Positions 1-5,799 of a stretch of DNA of 6,197 nucleotides are shown in pieces. The notes beneath the pieces were generated by a model. That model was not told the origin of the DNA. It did no database searches and saw only the letters and a list, made by a program, of their open reading frames with translations. The DNA comes from Lachnoclostridium sp. UBA933 (lineage in GTDB: Bacteria > Bacillota > Clostridia > Lachnospirales > Lachnospiraceae): positions 1,772-7,968 of the forward strand of contig DBDL01000183.1 of the NCBI GenBank assembly GCA_002293545.1, in the 5' to 3' direction. The stretch's first letter is position 1; the number at the start of each line of letters is the position of its first letter. The position numbers were made by a program, and so were the translations under genes.

Positions 1-2
1 AG

Positions 3-437
3 GAAAAGCAAGAGCAGATAGACGCGATTAAAATTATCAAAGAAAGTATTCGTAACAAGGACGCTATCCCGGTTAATTCAATCAATGACATAGGTCACAT
101 GATGAAAAACAAAAAAGGATTAAGAAAAATCCGCGGTATCATGTTGGTTGTCGGTATCATAATGAGCGCAATCAATGTCTGCACAATCGCCTTGTGGATA
201 GTAAAAGGTATGTGGGTTCCTTTTGCTGTCGGGTTTCCATTGGTAATTCTTTGCGGAGTGCTTATCACCCGAATGTATTACAAAAACACGATGTATATTT
301 GTGCCGAATGTAACGCCACATTCAAACCAACATTTGCACAATTTACATTTTCCGCACATACTCCAAAAACCCGGAAACTCAAATGTAAAAAATGCGGGCA
401 TACAGGGTATTGTGTTGAAACCTATGCACAAGGGTAA
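3..437 (+). CDS. Small membrane protein with C-terminal zinc ribbon (5'-partial)
   Basis: The frame is open from base 3 to the TAA at 435-437. Internal ATG codons occur at 99 and 102, but neither has a convincing ribosome binding site, and the upstream codons read as an ordinary charged helix (EKQEQIDAIKIIKESIRNK). I therefore treat the gene as cut by the left edge. Counting from the ATG at 99, two hydrophobic segments span roughly residues 13-35 and 39-57, separated by a short KGMW turn. A zinc-ribbon-like tail follows with cysteine pairs C68/C71 and C96/C99, with a HTPKTRKL stretch between them. The pattern of soluble helix, two membrane helices and a ribbon containing HTPKTRKL resembles uncharacterised Clostridia proteins. 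Zinc binding is inferred from cysteine spacing; the biological role is unknown. A GC-rich hairpin lies 13 nt after the stop. Confidence is high that it is coding, low on function. Confidence 0.7.
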   Translation, partial: EKQEQIDAIKIIKESIRNKDAIPVNSINDIGHMMKNKKGLRKIRGIMLVVGIIMSAINVCTIALWIVKGMWVPFAVGFPLVILCGVLITRMYYKNTMYICAECNATFKPTFAQFTFSAHTPKTRKLKCKKCGHTGYCVETYAQG

Positions 438-450
438 CGAATAACAAGAA

Positions 451-490
451 GCGGACACCTCACCATGATGAAGTGTCCGCTTGCCGCTTT
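451..490 (+). terminator. Hairpin terminator after the zinc-ribbon gene, possibly bidirectional
   Basis: GCGGACAC at 451-458 pairs perfectly with GTGTCCGC at 473-480; after one C-A mismatch, three more pairs extend the stem (460-462 with 469-471). On the plus strand the stem is followed by TTGCCGCTTTT, an imperfect U-tract. On the minus strand it is followed by TTCTTGTTATT, which is at least as good. The position just after a stop codon fits intrinsic termination of the upstream gene; termination in the other direction is possible. Confidence 0.5.
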
Positions 491-537
491 TCCCACAGAT
501 AATTCCGCTGATAATCGCGGTTGTAATCCCGTACGGC
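460..537 (-). pseudogene. Possible 3' remnant of an unrecognised minus-strand gene
   Basis: Read on the minus strand, about 25 codons before a TGA at 462-460 give VRDYNRDYQRNYLWEKRQ followed by ADTSSW. This is rich in Tyr, Arg and Trp and looks like the charged C-terminus of a real protein rather than a random shadow. The frame continues upstream to an ATG at 645, but that part crosses the kinase promoter and its leader and does not look coding. I see no local start codon with a ribosome binding site. It may be a leftover gene end whose body was replaced, or chance. The family is not recognised. Confidence 0.18.
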
Positions 538-556
538 AAGACTTTGACTTTTCTCG

Positions 557-585
557 TTTATACATTGCTTTTCCTCTGAAAACAA
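557..585 (-). promoter_or_regulatory. Possible opposing promoter within the same palindrome
   Basis: On the minus strand, TTGTTT (complement of 580-585) and TATAAA (complement of 557-562) are separated by exactly 17 nt. The symmetry of the inverted repeat produces this second hexamer pair. A transcript would start near 550 and run toward the hairpin at 451-480, whose minus-strand side has a T-rich tail. No convincing minus-strand gene lies within reach, so the product would be a short untranslated RNA of about 100 nt, or nothing at all. Confidence 0.25.
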
Positions 586-592
586 TGTATAA
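558..592. repeat. 10-bp inverted repeat over the promoter (candidate operator)
   Basis: TTATACATTG at 558-567 is the exact reverse complement of CAATGTATAA at 583-592, with a 15-nt spacer. The arm centres are 25 bp apart, roughly two and a half helical turns. The left arm overlaps the -35 hexamer and the right arm overlaps the -10 hexamer. A dimeric regulator binding both arms would block transcription, and HipA-family loci are commonly autoregulated through a HipB partner. No such regulator is encoded in this window, so the binding protein is unknown. Confidence 0.5.
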
Positions 593-593
593 T
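565..593 (+). promoter_or_regulatory. Sigma-A-type promoter of the HipA-like kinase gene
   Basis: TTGCTT at 565-570 (-35) and a perfect TATAAT at 588-593 (-10) are separated by 17 nt. Transcription would start near 600, giving a leader of about 34 nt that contains the ribosome binding site AAAGGAGGG at 618-626. This is the best plus-strand promoter in the window. Both hexamers overlap the arms of an inverted repeat, so its activity may be controlled by a repressor. Confidence 0.75.
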
Positions 594-633
594 AAACGCA
601 ATCTGAGTTTGACGACGAAAGGAGGGATTCCCC

Positions 634-1785
634 ATGTATTCTCATTATGAACTGCGATTATACGATACCACATTGTTGACGTTTTCTCTTGCAGAAGAAG
701 GCATTGAGGGTTTGACCGCTAAAATCCTATCGGTCAGCGACAAGGACAAAAAACTTCTTCCGCTGGATTTGGGGCTATCCGATGAAGATTTAGTGCCGTG
801 GCTTCGCCGACGGGTAATCCCCAAAAACCGTACTTTTGTCGAGGAAATCCTGAAAACTTTACAGCTTTCGGTGAACAATACCAAAGGGATTATCGACGTG
901 TGCAAAGGACTTTCCTTGAATGATAGTTACTGGATTGTCCCACAGGACTTTGCAGGGACGTTCGCCGAATATAACCTTTATGAAAACCGTTTTTCCGAAA
1001 TCCTGTCACTGGTAGCTTATACAGGGATTGGCACGACCCATAAAGCGTTTACCACATCCCCGGAGCTTACCACAAACGGTATGCTTCCCAAAGCATGGCG
1101 ATTGATTGAGAATGACGGTATCTATCTCTACAAGGGCGGCACAAGCGGTGCAGCGAATACGGGCAACGAGCCGTTTTCCGAATATTATGCCCATCAAGTC
1201 GCCGAGGTTATGGGATTGTCCTCTACTCCTTATGATTTAGAAAATTGGAAAGGTATTCTCGCTTCAAAATGTAAGCTGTTTACAGATATAGATACGGCAT
1301 TTATTCCGATTGGTCGCATTGTCCGAACCGGAGGATTGAAAGCTGTTTTGAAGTATTACAGGGATTTGGGTGATGAATATTACGAAAATATCCGCAGTAT
1401 GCTTGTATTTGATGCTGTGATCTATAATGAGGATCGGCATTTCGGCAATTTCGGATTACTTCGCGATAATCATTCCGGTGAGATATTAAGACCCGCTCCC
1501 CTGTTTGATCATGGGCTTTCCCTTTTCAATTACGCTATGCCAAGTGATCTATCAACTATAGAAGACTATGCAAAAACCCGCTTTCCTGCATATCCCGATG
1601 TTACATTTGAGAGCGTCTTTTCAGAAGTATGTGGGAAAACGCAGACCGCGCAGCTGCGCAACCTAATCGGATTTACATTTAAACGTCATCCGTCTGTCAA
1701 CTGGCCGGAGGAACGTCTGCTGACTATTGAGAAGTATATGCAAATCAGAGTGCGGCAGCTTTTGAGCTTCATCTGTAACTGGTAA
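634..1785 (+). CDS. HipA-like serine/threonine protein kinase, 383 aa
   Basis: This is a probable cytoplasmic protein kinase of the HipA/CtkA-like fold, transferring phosphate from ATP to Ser/Thr of an unknown target. E. coli HipA phosphorylates glutamyl-tRNA synthetase and halts growth; whether this protein does so is not known. Visible signatures are a glycine-containing segment TTNGMLPKAWR (residues 146-156), the probable ATP lysine K167 in LYKGG with a following GTSGAANTG loop, and E183. The catalytic motif NEDRHFGN has D267, H269 and N272, and the metal-site aspartate D292 lies in PLFDHG. The N-terminal 115 residues (containing WLRRRVIPKN and GLSLNDSYW) differ from the standard HipA N-terminal domain. 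The ATG at 634 lies 7 nt after AAAGGAGGG (618-626), which fixes the start. No HipB-like HTH gene is adjacent on either side, so it is an orphan or its partner is elsewhere. Confidence in the fold is high, in toxin function low. Confidence 0.85.
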   Translation: MYSHYELRLYDTTLLTFSLAEEGIEGLTAKILSVSDKDKKLLPLDLGLSDEDLVPWLRRRVIPKNRTFVEEILKTLQLSVNNTKGIIDVCKGLSLNDSYWIVPQDFAGTFAEYNLYENRFSEILSLVAYTGIGTTHKAFTTSPELTTNGMLPKAWRLIENDGIYLYKGGTSGAANTGNEPFSEYYAHQVAEVMGLSSTPYDLENWKGILASKCKLFTDIDTAFIPIGRIVRTGGLKAVLKYYRDLGDEYYENIRSMLVFDAVIYNEDRHFGNFGLLRDNHSGEILRPAPLFDHGLSLFNYAMPSDLSTIEDYAKTRFPAYPDVTFESVFSEVCGKTQTAQLRNLIGFTFKRHPSVNWPEERLLTIEKYMQIRVRQLLSFICNW

Positions 1786-1840
1786 ACTAAAATGGTCCAG
1801 TTATGGCAAGATAGAAATCCCCCACTAAGAAAAGCAATTC

Positions 1841-1963
1841 GTGTATGATAGAACGAAAACATACATGAGAGGCGGGAACAAAGCGGTCCGGATTACGATG
1901 CCGAACGGGGACGCTGCGGATCTGGAATTTATTTTTTCAATTGACGTTAAAAAATCCGGTTGA
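1841..1963 (+). pseudogene. Short unrecognised reading frame, possible gene remnant (40 codons)
   Basis: From GTG 1841 to TGA 1961-1963 the frame reads a plausible peptide containing VYDRTKTYMRGGNKAVRITM, then PNGDAADLEF. An ATG at 1865 would give only 32 residues. The frame is closed upstream by a TAA at 1826-1828, and neither start has a good ribosome binding site. The composition, alternating basic and beta-strand-like residues with an MPNGD turn, looks more like protein than chance. It could be the surviving end of a degraded gene or a tiny unannotated protein. The last codons run into the A-rich repeats before the next promoter, where the sequence (VKKSG) may no longer be ancestral. The family is not recognised. 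Confidence 0.25.
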
Positions 1964-2006
1964 AAAATCCACTTAAAAAACCTCTTCAAGAGGTTGTAAA
2001 ATCCGC
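1947..2006. repeat. A-rich 13-bp direct repeats upstream of the hybrid kinase
   Basis: Copies are TTAAAAAATCCGG (1947-1959), TTGAAAAATCCAC directly following (1960-1972), a degenerate TTAAAAAACCTC (1973-1984), and TTGTAAAATCCGC (1994-2006). The consensus is roughly TTRAAAAATCCRS. The last copy contains the -35 hexamer of the kinase promoter, so the array could be a regulator-binding array or curved A-tract DNA acting as an upstream element. The 13-bp period is not a helical repeat, which weakens the curvature idea. Confidence 0.5.
1979..1995 (-). terminator. Palindromic hairpin; minus-strand terminator shape or operator
   Basis: AACCTCTT (1979-1986) and AAGAGGTT (1988-1995) are exact reverse complements around C1987. 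As RNA they would fold with a 6-bp stem and a 5-nt loop. On the minus strand the stem runs into a T-tract (complement of A1975-A1980), as in an intrinsic terminator. On the plus strand it is followed by GTAAAATCC, so it should not stop transcription from the upstream gene. Since no minus-strand gene precedes it and it touches the -35 hexamer at 1994, an operator role is equally possible. Confidence 0.35.
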
Positions 2007-2022
2007 TTCTACGTGTTACAAT
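1994..2022 (+). promoter_or_regulatory. Extended -10 promoter of the hybrid kinase gene
   Basis: TTGTAA at 1994-1999 (-35, four of six matches to consensus) is 17 nt from TACAAT at 2017-2022 (-10). The -10 is preceded by TG at 2014-2015, giving the extended form TGTTACAAT. Transcription would begin near 2029, about 25 nt before the ATG. The adjacent palindrome and 13-bp repeats suggest regulation at this promoter. Confidence 0.6.
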
Positions 2023-2053
2023 ATTGGGAATTAGATGAAAAGAGGAATCGGCT

Positions 2054-5000
2054 ATGTCAAGTGAGAAATTCTCATCTTCCGAACAATACGGCAGATTAGT
2101 GGAAGCTTTAAACAAAACAGTGGAAGCTCTCATGGTGCATCGTGATAAAAGCTTTCAGAACATAATATCGCAGGGGATATCATATATTGCTGATGCAGCG
2201 GACTTAGATGCTGTTGCGATTTATAGCTATAAGGATGCCGATGCGGAGAAACGTCTGGGACAAGTATATCTTTGGCATAAAGAAAAAGGCGGGATACGTG
2301 CGGTCGTAGAAGAACTTGCGCTCCTGCCGGATGAAGGAATCGCTCATGAGTGGGCCGCAGAATTAAAACAGAATCGGTGTATCAGCAGAAATATCGAGGA
2401 TATGACAGCGGACGAAAGGGACTTTTTAGACAAGTACAACGTCAAAAATATTATTATGGTACCGGTCTTTTCGTATGGTGAATTTTGGGGAAGTGTTGCT
2501 TTTCAGAATCATAAAAAGCAGCAGTGCTTTCATGAAAGCTGTAACGATTTATTTCGCTCCGCGGCAATGCTGTATGTCAATGCGATTATTCGTGAAGAAG
2601 TAATCCGCAGTTATCAGGAGTCCTATCAAAAACTGGAACAGCATAAGAAAATGATAGAAATCATAAATGAAACAGCAATGTTATTTTTATCCAGCGGAAA
2701 ACAATCATTTGATGAAATGATGAACATAGGAATTACACCGATTGCCGACCGGCTGAAGATTGACCGTGTGTCTATTTGGAGAAATAAAAACCTGCCGGAC
2801 GGACTGCATATATCGCAAATGTACCGATGGGACAGAGCCTCCGGCGGGACTACAAAACCGGAAACCGAGTTTGAGGATGTCGCTTATTCTAAAATGGTTC
2901 CGCAATGGGAGGAAACATTAAAGAACGGCAATTATATAAACAGTCCTGTTGATAAGATTCCGGAACAGTCCGTTTTAGAGCACTATGGCATAGAGTCCGT
3001 GTTTGTCATCCCAATCTTTATAGATGGTGTATTTTGGGGAGGCGTACTTTTTGAAGACCGCCAGCGAAAGCGCTATTTCAAAAATAAATATATTGAAATA
3101 TTGCAATCGGCGGCAATACTTTTTACCAACGCTGTCATTCGGAATATTGTGGAGCAGGATGTGAATCACGCACATGAAATGCTTAAGACGCGTCTTACAC
3201 AAAGGGAACTGCTCAGTGAAATATCGAAAAGTTTTGTGACTTCCGGAAAAACAGACATTCTGATAAATCAGGCACTTACGAAAGTAGGTTTATTTTTGAA
3301 GACGACCAGAATACGTATTTACCAAGTGGCTTATGAATACCATGACACGGCACTGGTCTATCAATGGGTAGATGAAACGGCGGAATTTGAGGATTTGGAA
3401 TTACCGGACATCTTGGCGATGCTGAAATCTGTTTTTACGGAAAGTGTTTTCAATCAGGTGGAAACACCAACGATAGCATGTAATGATGTTTCAGGGAACA
3501 AGAAATTCCGTTCGTTTGTTTCCGGCGATATTGATGCACTCATATGTGCGCCGATTTATCAGGAAAGTCATTTGTGGGGGGTATTGTGTATTGAGCAATG
3601 CGATGGGGTGCGTAAATGGCAGGAGAGTGAAATTACATTTATAGCAAGACTGGCGAGTATTATTGAAAGTGTGATTACCCAATCCGCTTATAATAATAAA
3701 CTGGCAAAGGCACTTCAAAAAATGACCTCTGCAAGCGAGGCAAAGGGTCTTTTCCTGTCCAACATGTCCCACGAGATGCGTACTCCTTTGAATACGATTA
3801 TGGGAATGTCCTCAATTGGAAAGAAGTCAAAAGATATCGAGCGGAAAGAATATGCCTTGGATAAGATAGAAGAAGCCTCATCACATTTGCTGGGCGTCAT
3901 TAATGATGTCCTTGATATGTCTAAGATTGAAGCCAATAAGCTGGAACTTGTTTTAACAGAATTTTCTTTTGAAAAAATGCTGAAAAAGACAATCAATGCC
4001 ATTAGCTTCCGCTCCGAGCAAAAACAGCAAAAACTCAAGATTACGATAGACGGGGAAATACCGCATTTCCTTTGCGGTGATGACCAGCGGCTATCGCAGG
4101 TAATCATCAACCTGCTTTCCAATGCGGTTAAATTCACGCCGGAAGGCGGCACCATCCATTTAAAAACCCATCTCTTAGCAAAAGAAGAGGATTATTGTAT
4201 TGTCAAGGTAGAGGTCAGCGATACCGGTATCGGGATATCAAAGGAACAGCAGGAGAAGCTCTTTCATGCATTTGAACAGGCAGACAGCAGTATGTCCCGC
4301 AAGTTCGGAGGTACGGGACTGGGACTTGTTATTTCAAAGCGTATTGTGGAGATGATGGGCGGAGATATCCAGGTGAAATCGACAGAGGGACAGGGTTCAA
4401 CATTTTCATTTACTTTCCAGGCTATGCGCGGAAAAGACAATCCGGCGTCATTGCTTGACCCTTCTGTGAACTGGAGCAATATGAAGGTGCTGGCAGTAGA
4501 TGATGAAGATGAAATATTGACTTATCTGATGGAAATGTTTAAAAATTATGGATTGAATTGTGATATTGCGTTAAGCGGACAGGGAGCACTGGAAAAAATT
4601 GATAAGTATGGTGCGTATGATATTTATTTTATTGACTGGAGAATGCCGGGCATGGACGGCATTGAGCTGACAAGGCATATTAAAAAGGATAATAAGGACC
4701 GTAAAAGTGTTGTCATCATGATATCGGCAACCGAATGGGAGCTGATCCGTGAAGAAGCCGAGGGAATCGGCGTAGATAAATATCTGATGAAGCCGTTATT
4801 TGCTTCGGATATTGTGGATTGTATCAATGCCTGTCTTGGCTCAAGCAGTACCGGCCATATTGAGCAGAAGAATGTCGAAACCGGTGAATTTAAAGGTTGC
4901 TTTATCTTATTGGCAGAAGATGTGGAAATCAACAGCGAGATTCTTTTGGCATCCATGGAAGGAACCGGTGTGGAAATCGACTGTGCCGAAAACGGAATAG

Positions 5001-5299
5001 AAGCGGTGCGGTTACTGGAGGAAAATCAGGAGAAATACGATTTGATATTTATGGATATCCAGATGCCGGAAATGGATGGCTTGGAAGCGACCAGACAAAT
5101 CCGGCAGGGGCATATCGGCAGTAAAATCCCGATTATTGCAATGACGGCTAACGTATTCAAGGAAGACATCGAAAAATGTATGGAAGCGGGAATGAATGAC
5201 CATCTGGGCAAGCCGTTGGATATCAGCAAGGTGTATAAGATAATCCGTAAGTATTGGAAAAAAGGGGCAAAGAAAGGGTTCGGAGAATCGGGAGGATGA
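2054..5299 (+). CDS. Cytoplasmic hybrid histidine kinase: GAF x3 - HisKA - HATPase - REC x2 (1081 aa)
   Basis: A sensor kinase that should autophosphorylate on histidine in response to a ligand or partner sensed by its GAF domains. Three GAF-like repeats cover about residues 25-185, 205-365 and 385-550; their matching tryptophans W145, W328 and W508 (FWGS, FWGG, LWGV) show a period of 183 and 180 residues. HisKA follows with the H-box SHEMRTPLN (H573). The HATPase has N690 (N-box), DTGIG (D723) and GGTGLGL (752-758). Receiver 1 has acidic D816/D817, phospho-acceptor D861 (FIDWRMPG), S891 and K913. Receiver 2 has E955/D956, D1001 (FMDIQMPEMDG), T1031 and K1053. All expected catalytic residues are present. 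There is no signal peptide, membrane helix, HPt or DNA-binding domain, so it acts in the cytosol and needs an external phosphotransfer or output partner. The ATG follows AGAGGA (2041-2046) by 7 nt. The ligand is unknown. Confidence 0.95.
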   Translation: MSSEKFSSSEQYGRLVEALNKTVEALMVHRDKSFQNIISQGISYIADAADLDAVAIYSYKDADAEKRLGQVYLWHKEKGGIRAVVEELALLPDEGIAHEWAAELKQNRCISRNIEDMTADERDFLDKYNVKNIIMVPVFSYGEFWGSVAFQNHKKQQCFHESCNDLFRSAAMLYVNAIIREEVIRSYQESYQKLEQHKKMIEIINETAMLFLSSGKQSFDEMMNIGITPIADRLKIDRVSIWRNKNLPDGLHISQMYRWDRASGGTTKPETEFEDVAYSKMVPQWEETLKNGNYINSPVDKIPEQSVLEHYGIESVFVIPIFIDGVFWGGVLFEDRQRKRYFKNKYIEILQSAAILFTNAVIRNIVEQDVNHAHEMLKTRLTQRELLSEISKSFVTSGKTDILINQALTKVGLFLKTTRIRIYQVAYEYHDTALVYQWVDETAEFEDLELPDILAMLKSVFTESVFNQVETPTIACNDVSGNKKFRSFVSGDIDALICAPIYQESHLWGVLCIEQCDGVRKWQESEITFIARLASIIESVITQSAYNNKLAKALQKMTSASEAKGLFLSNMSHEMRTPLNTIMGMSSIGKKSKDIERKEYALDKIEEASSHLLGVINDVLDMSKIEANKLELVLTEFSFEKMLKKTINAISFRSEQKQQKLKITIDGEIPHFLCGDDQRLSQVIINLLSNAVKFTPEGGTIHLKTHLLAKEEDYCIVKVEVSDTGIGISKEQQEKLFHAFEQADSSMSRKFGGTGLGLVISKRIVEMMGGDIQVKSTEGQGSTFSFTFQAMRGKDNPASLLDPSVNWSNMKVLAVDDEDEILTYLMEMFKNYGLNCDIALSGQGALEKIDKYGAYDIYFIDWRMPGMDGIELTRHIKKDNKDRKSVVIMISATEWELIREEAEGIGVDKYLMKPLFASDIVDCINACLGSSSTGHIEQKNVETGEFKGCFILLAEDVEINSEILLASMEGTGVEIDCAENGIEAVRLLEENQEKYDLIFMDIQMPEMDGLEATRQIRQGHIGSKIPIIAMTANVFKEDIEKCMEAGMNDHLGKPLDISKVYKIIRKYWKKGAKKGFGESGG

Positions 5300-5361
5300 T
5301 ATTTCCGGTCTTTGATTTTATACCCGTACTTTGCAGAACAATTATCATCTCATATCATCCT
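5293..5361. repeat. Inverted repeat spanning both convergent stop codons
   Basis: AGGATGATAT (5293-5302) is the exact reverse complement of ATATCATCCT (5352-5361). The left arm contains the TGA of the hybrid kinase gene (5297-5299); the right arm begins at the last base of the DUF3788 stop codon (5350-5352). The 49-nt loop is long for an intrinsic terminator and no U-tract follows either arm. It may still fold in both transcripts as a 3'-end stem. No other terminator is evident between the two genes. Confidence 0.4.
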
Positions 5362-5799
5362 TGGGCGGGGAGCAGCCCGCAGTGCAATCAGGTCCTTTAC
5401 ATCACGCAATATGGTTTCGCTTGTAACCTCTATCGCAAGCGACTTGCCGGTCTTACCCGATTCCGTTTGACGGTATAAATTCAGCGTGTATTGGTCACAA
5501 GAGGGGATTAACAAGTCAGCTTCGGTCTTTTCTTTTGTACCCACCGCAATGAGTGCAATAAAATATCCTTGTTTGGGATAAAGCGTACACAGCGCTTTGC
5601 CGCTTTTTTTGTATTTTACGTTCCAACCTTTCCAAAAGCCGTTGTCCATAGAGCAGCAGCTATAAAAAAACATTGGCTTAATGTCATATGTCTGCCGCAA
5701 ATAGTCAGCTAAATCATTCCATAAAGGCGTATGAACAAATTCCCTTATTTGGGTTTCCGACGGTTCGCATTCCTTGCCATAGCGTTCGTTCCACTGCAT
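5350..5799 (-). CDS. DUF3788 family protein (149 aa)
   Basis: A small soluble protein of the uncharacterised DUF3788 family, recognised from its central signature: FFYSCCSM (residues 44-51), GWNVKYKKSGKALCTLYP (58-75), GYFIALIAVG (78-87) and the C-terminal ILRDVKDLIALR. About 140-150 residues is usual for the family, so it looks complete. The ATG at 5799 is preceded by AAAGAGGTGA (5815-5806 on the minus strand) with a 6-nt spacer, which makes the start secure. It overlaps the 3' end of the upstream regulator-like gene by 55 nt, suggesting one transcript and possibly translational coupling. Biochemical function is unknown; proximity to an effector-binding domain hints at a small-molecule response, but that is inference only. 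The last residues (AAPRPRMI) are not part of the conserved core. Confidence 0.85.
   Translation of the reverse strand: MQWNERYGKECEPSETQIREFVHTPLWNDLADYLRQTYDIKPMFFYSCCSMDNGFWKGWNVKYKKSGKALCTLYPKQGYFIALIAVGTKEKTEADLLIPSCDQYTLNLYRQTESGKTGKSLAIEVTSETILRDVKDLIALRAAPRPRMI

Noticed and set aside
120..539. 139-codon minus-strand frame opposite the zinc-ribbon gene
   Set aside because: It lies antisense to a clearly membrane-protein-like frame, has a Cys/His-rich random composition and no ribosome binding site.
480..540. Nested inverted repeats CTTGCCG/CGGCAAG (480-486, 534-540) and CCGC/GCGG (505-508, 517-520)
   Set aside because: The stems are short with long or poorly paired interiors, compatible with chance; a structured RNA or attachment site could not be supported.
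1776..1803. 7-bp inverted repeat TAACTGG / CCAGTTA at the end of the HipA-like gene
   Set aside because: It has a 14-nt loop, a weak stem and no following T-tract, so it is not a credible terminator.
1825..2133. 102-codon minus-strand frame across the region between the two kinases
   Set aside because: It overlaps the start of the hybrid kinase and the promoter repeats, lacks a ribosome binding site and resembles no family.
3715..4155. 146-codon minus-strand frame within the hybrid kinase
   Set aside because: It is a shadow of the HisKA/HATPase coding region; its serine- and leucine-rich composition mirrors the sense codons and no promoter or ribosome binding site is visible.
5365..5380. 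GC-rich hairpin GCGGG/CCCGC near the end of the DUF3788 gene
   Set aside because: It lies inside coding sequence with a short stem and no T-tract on either side.
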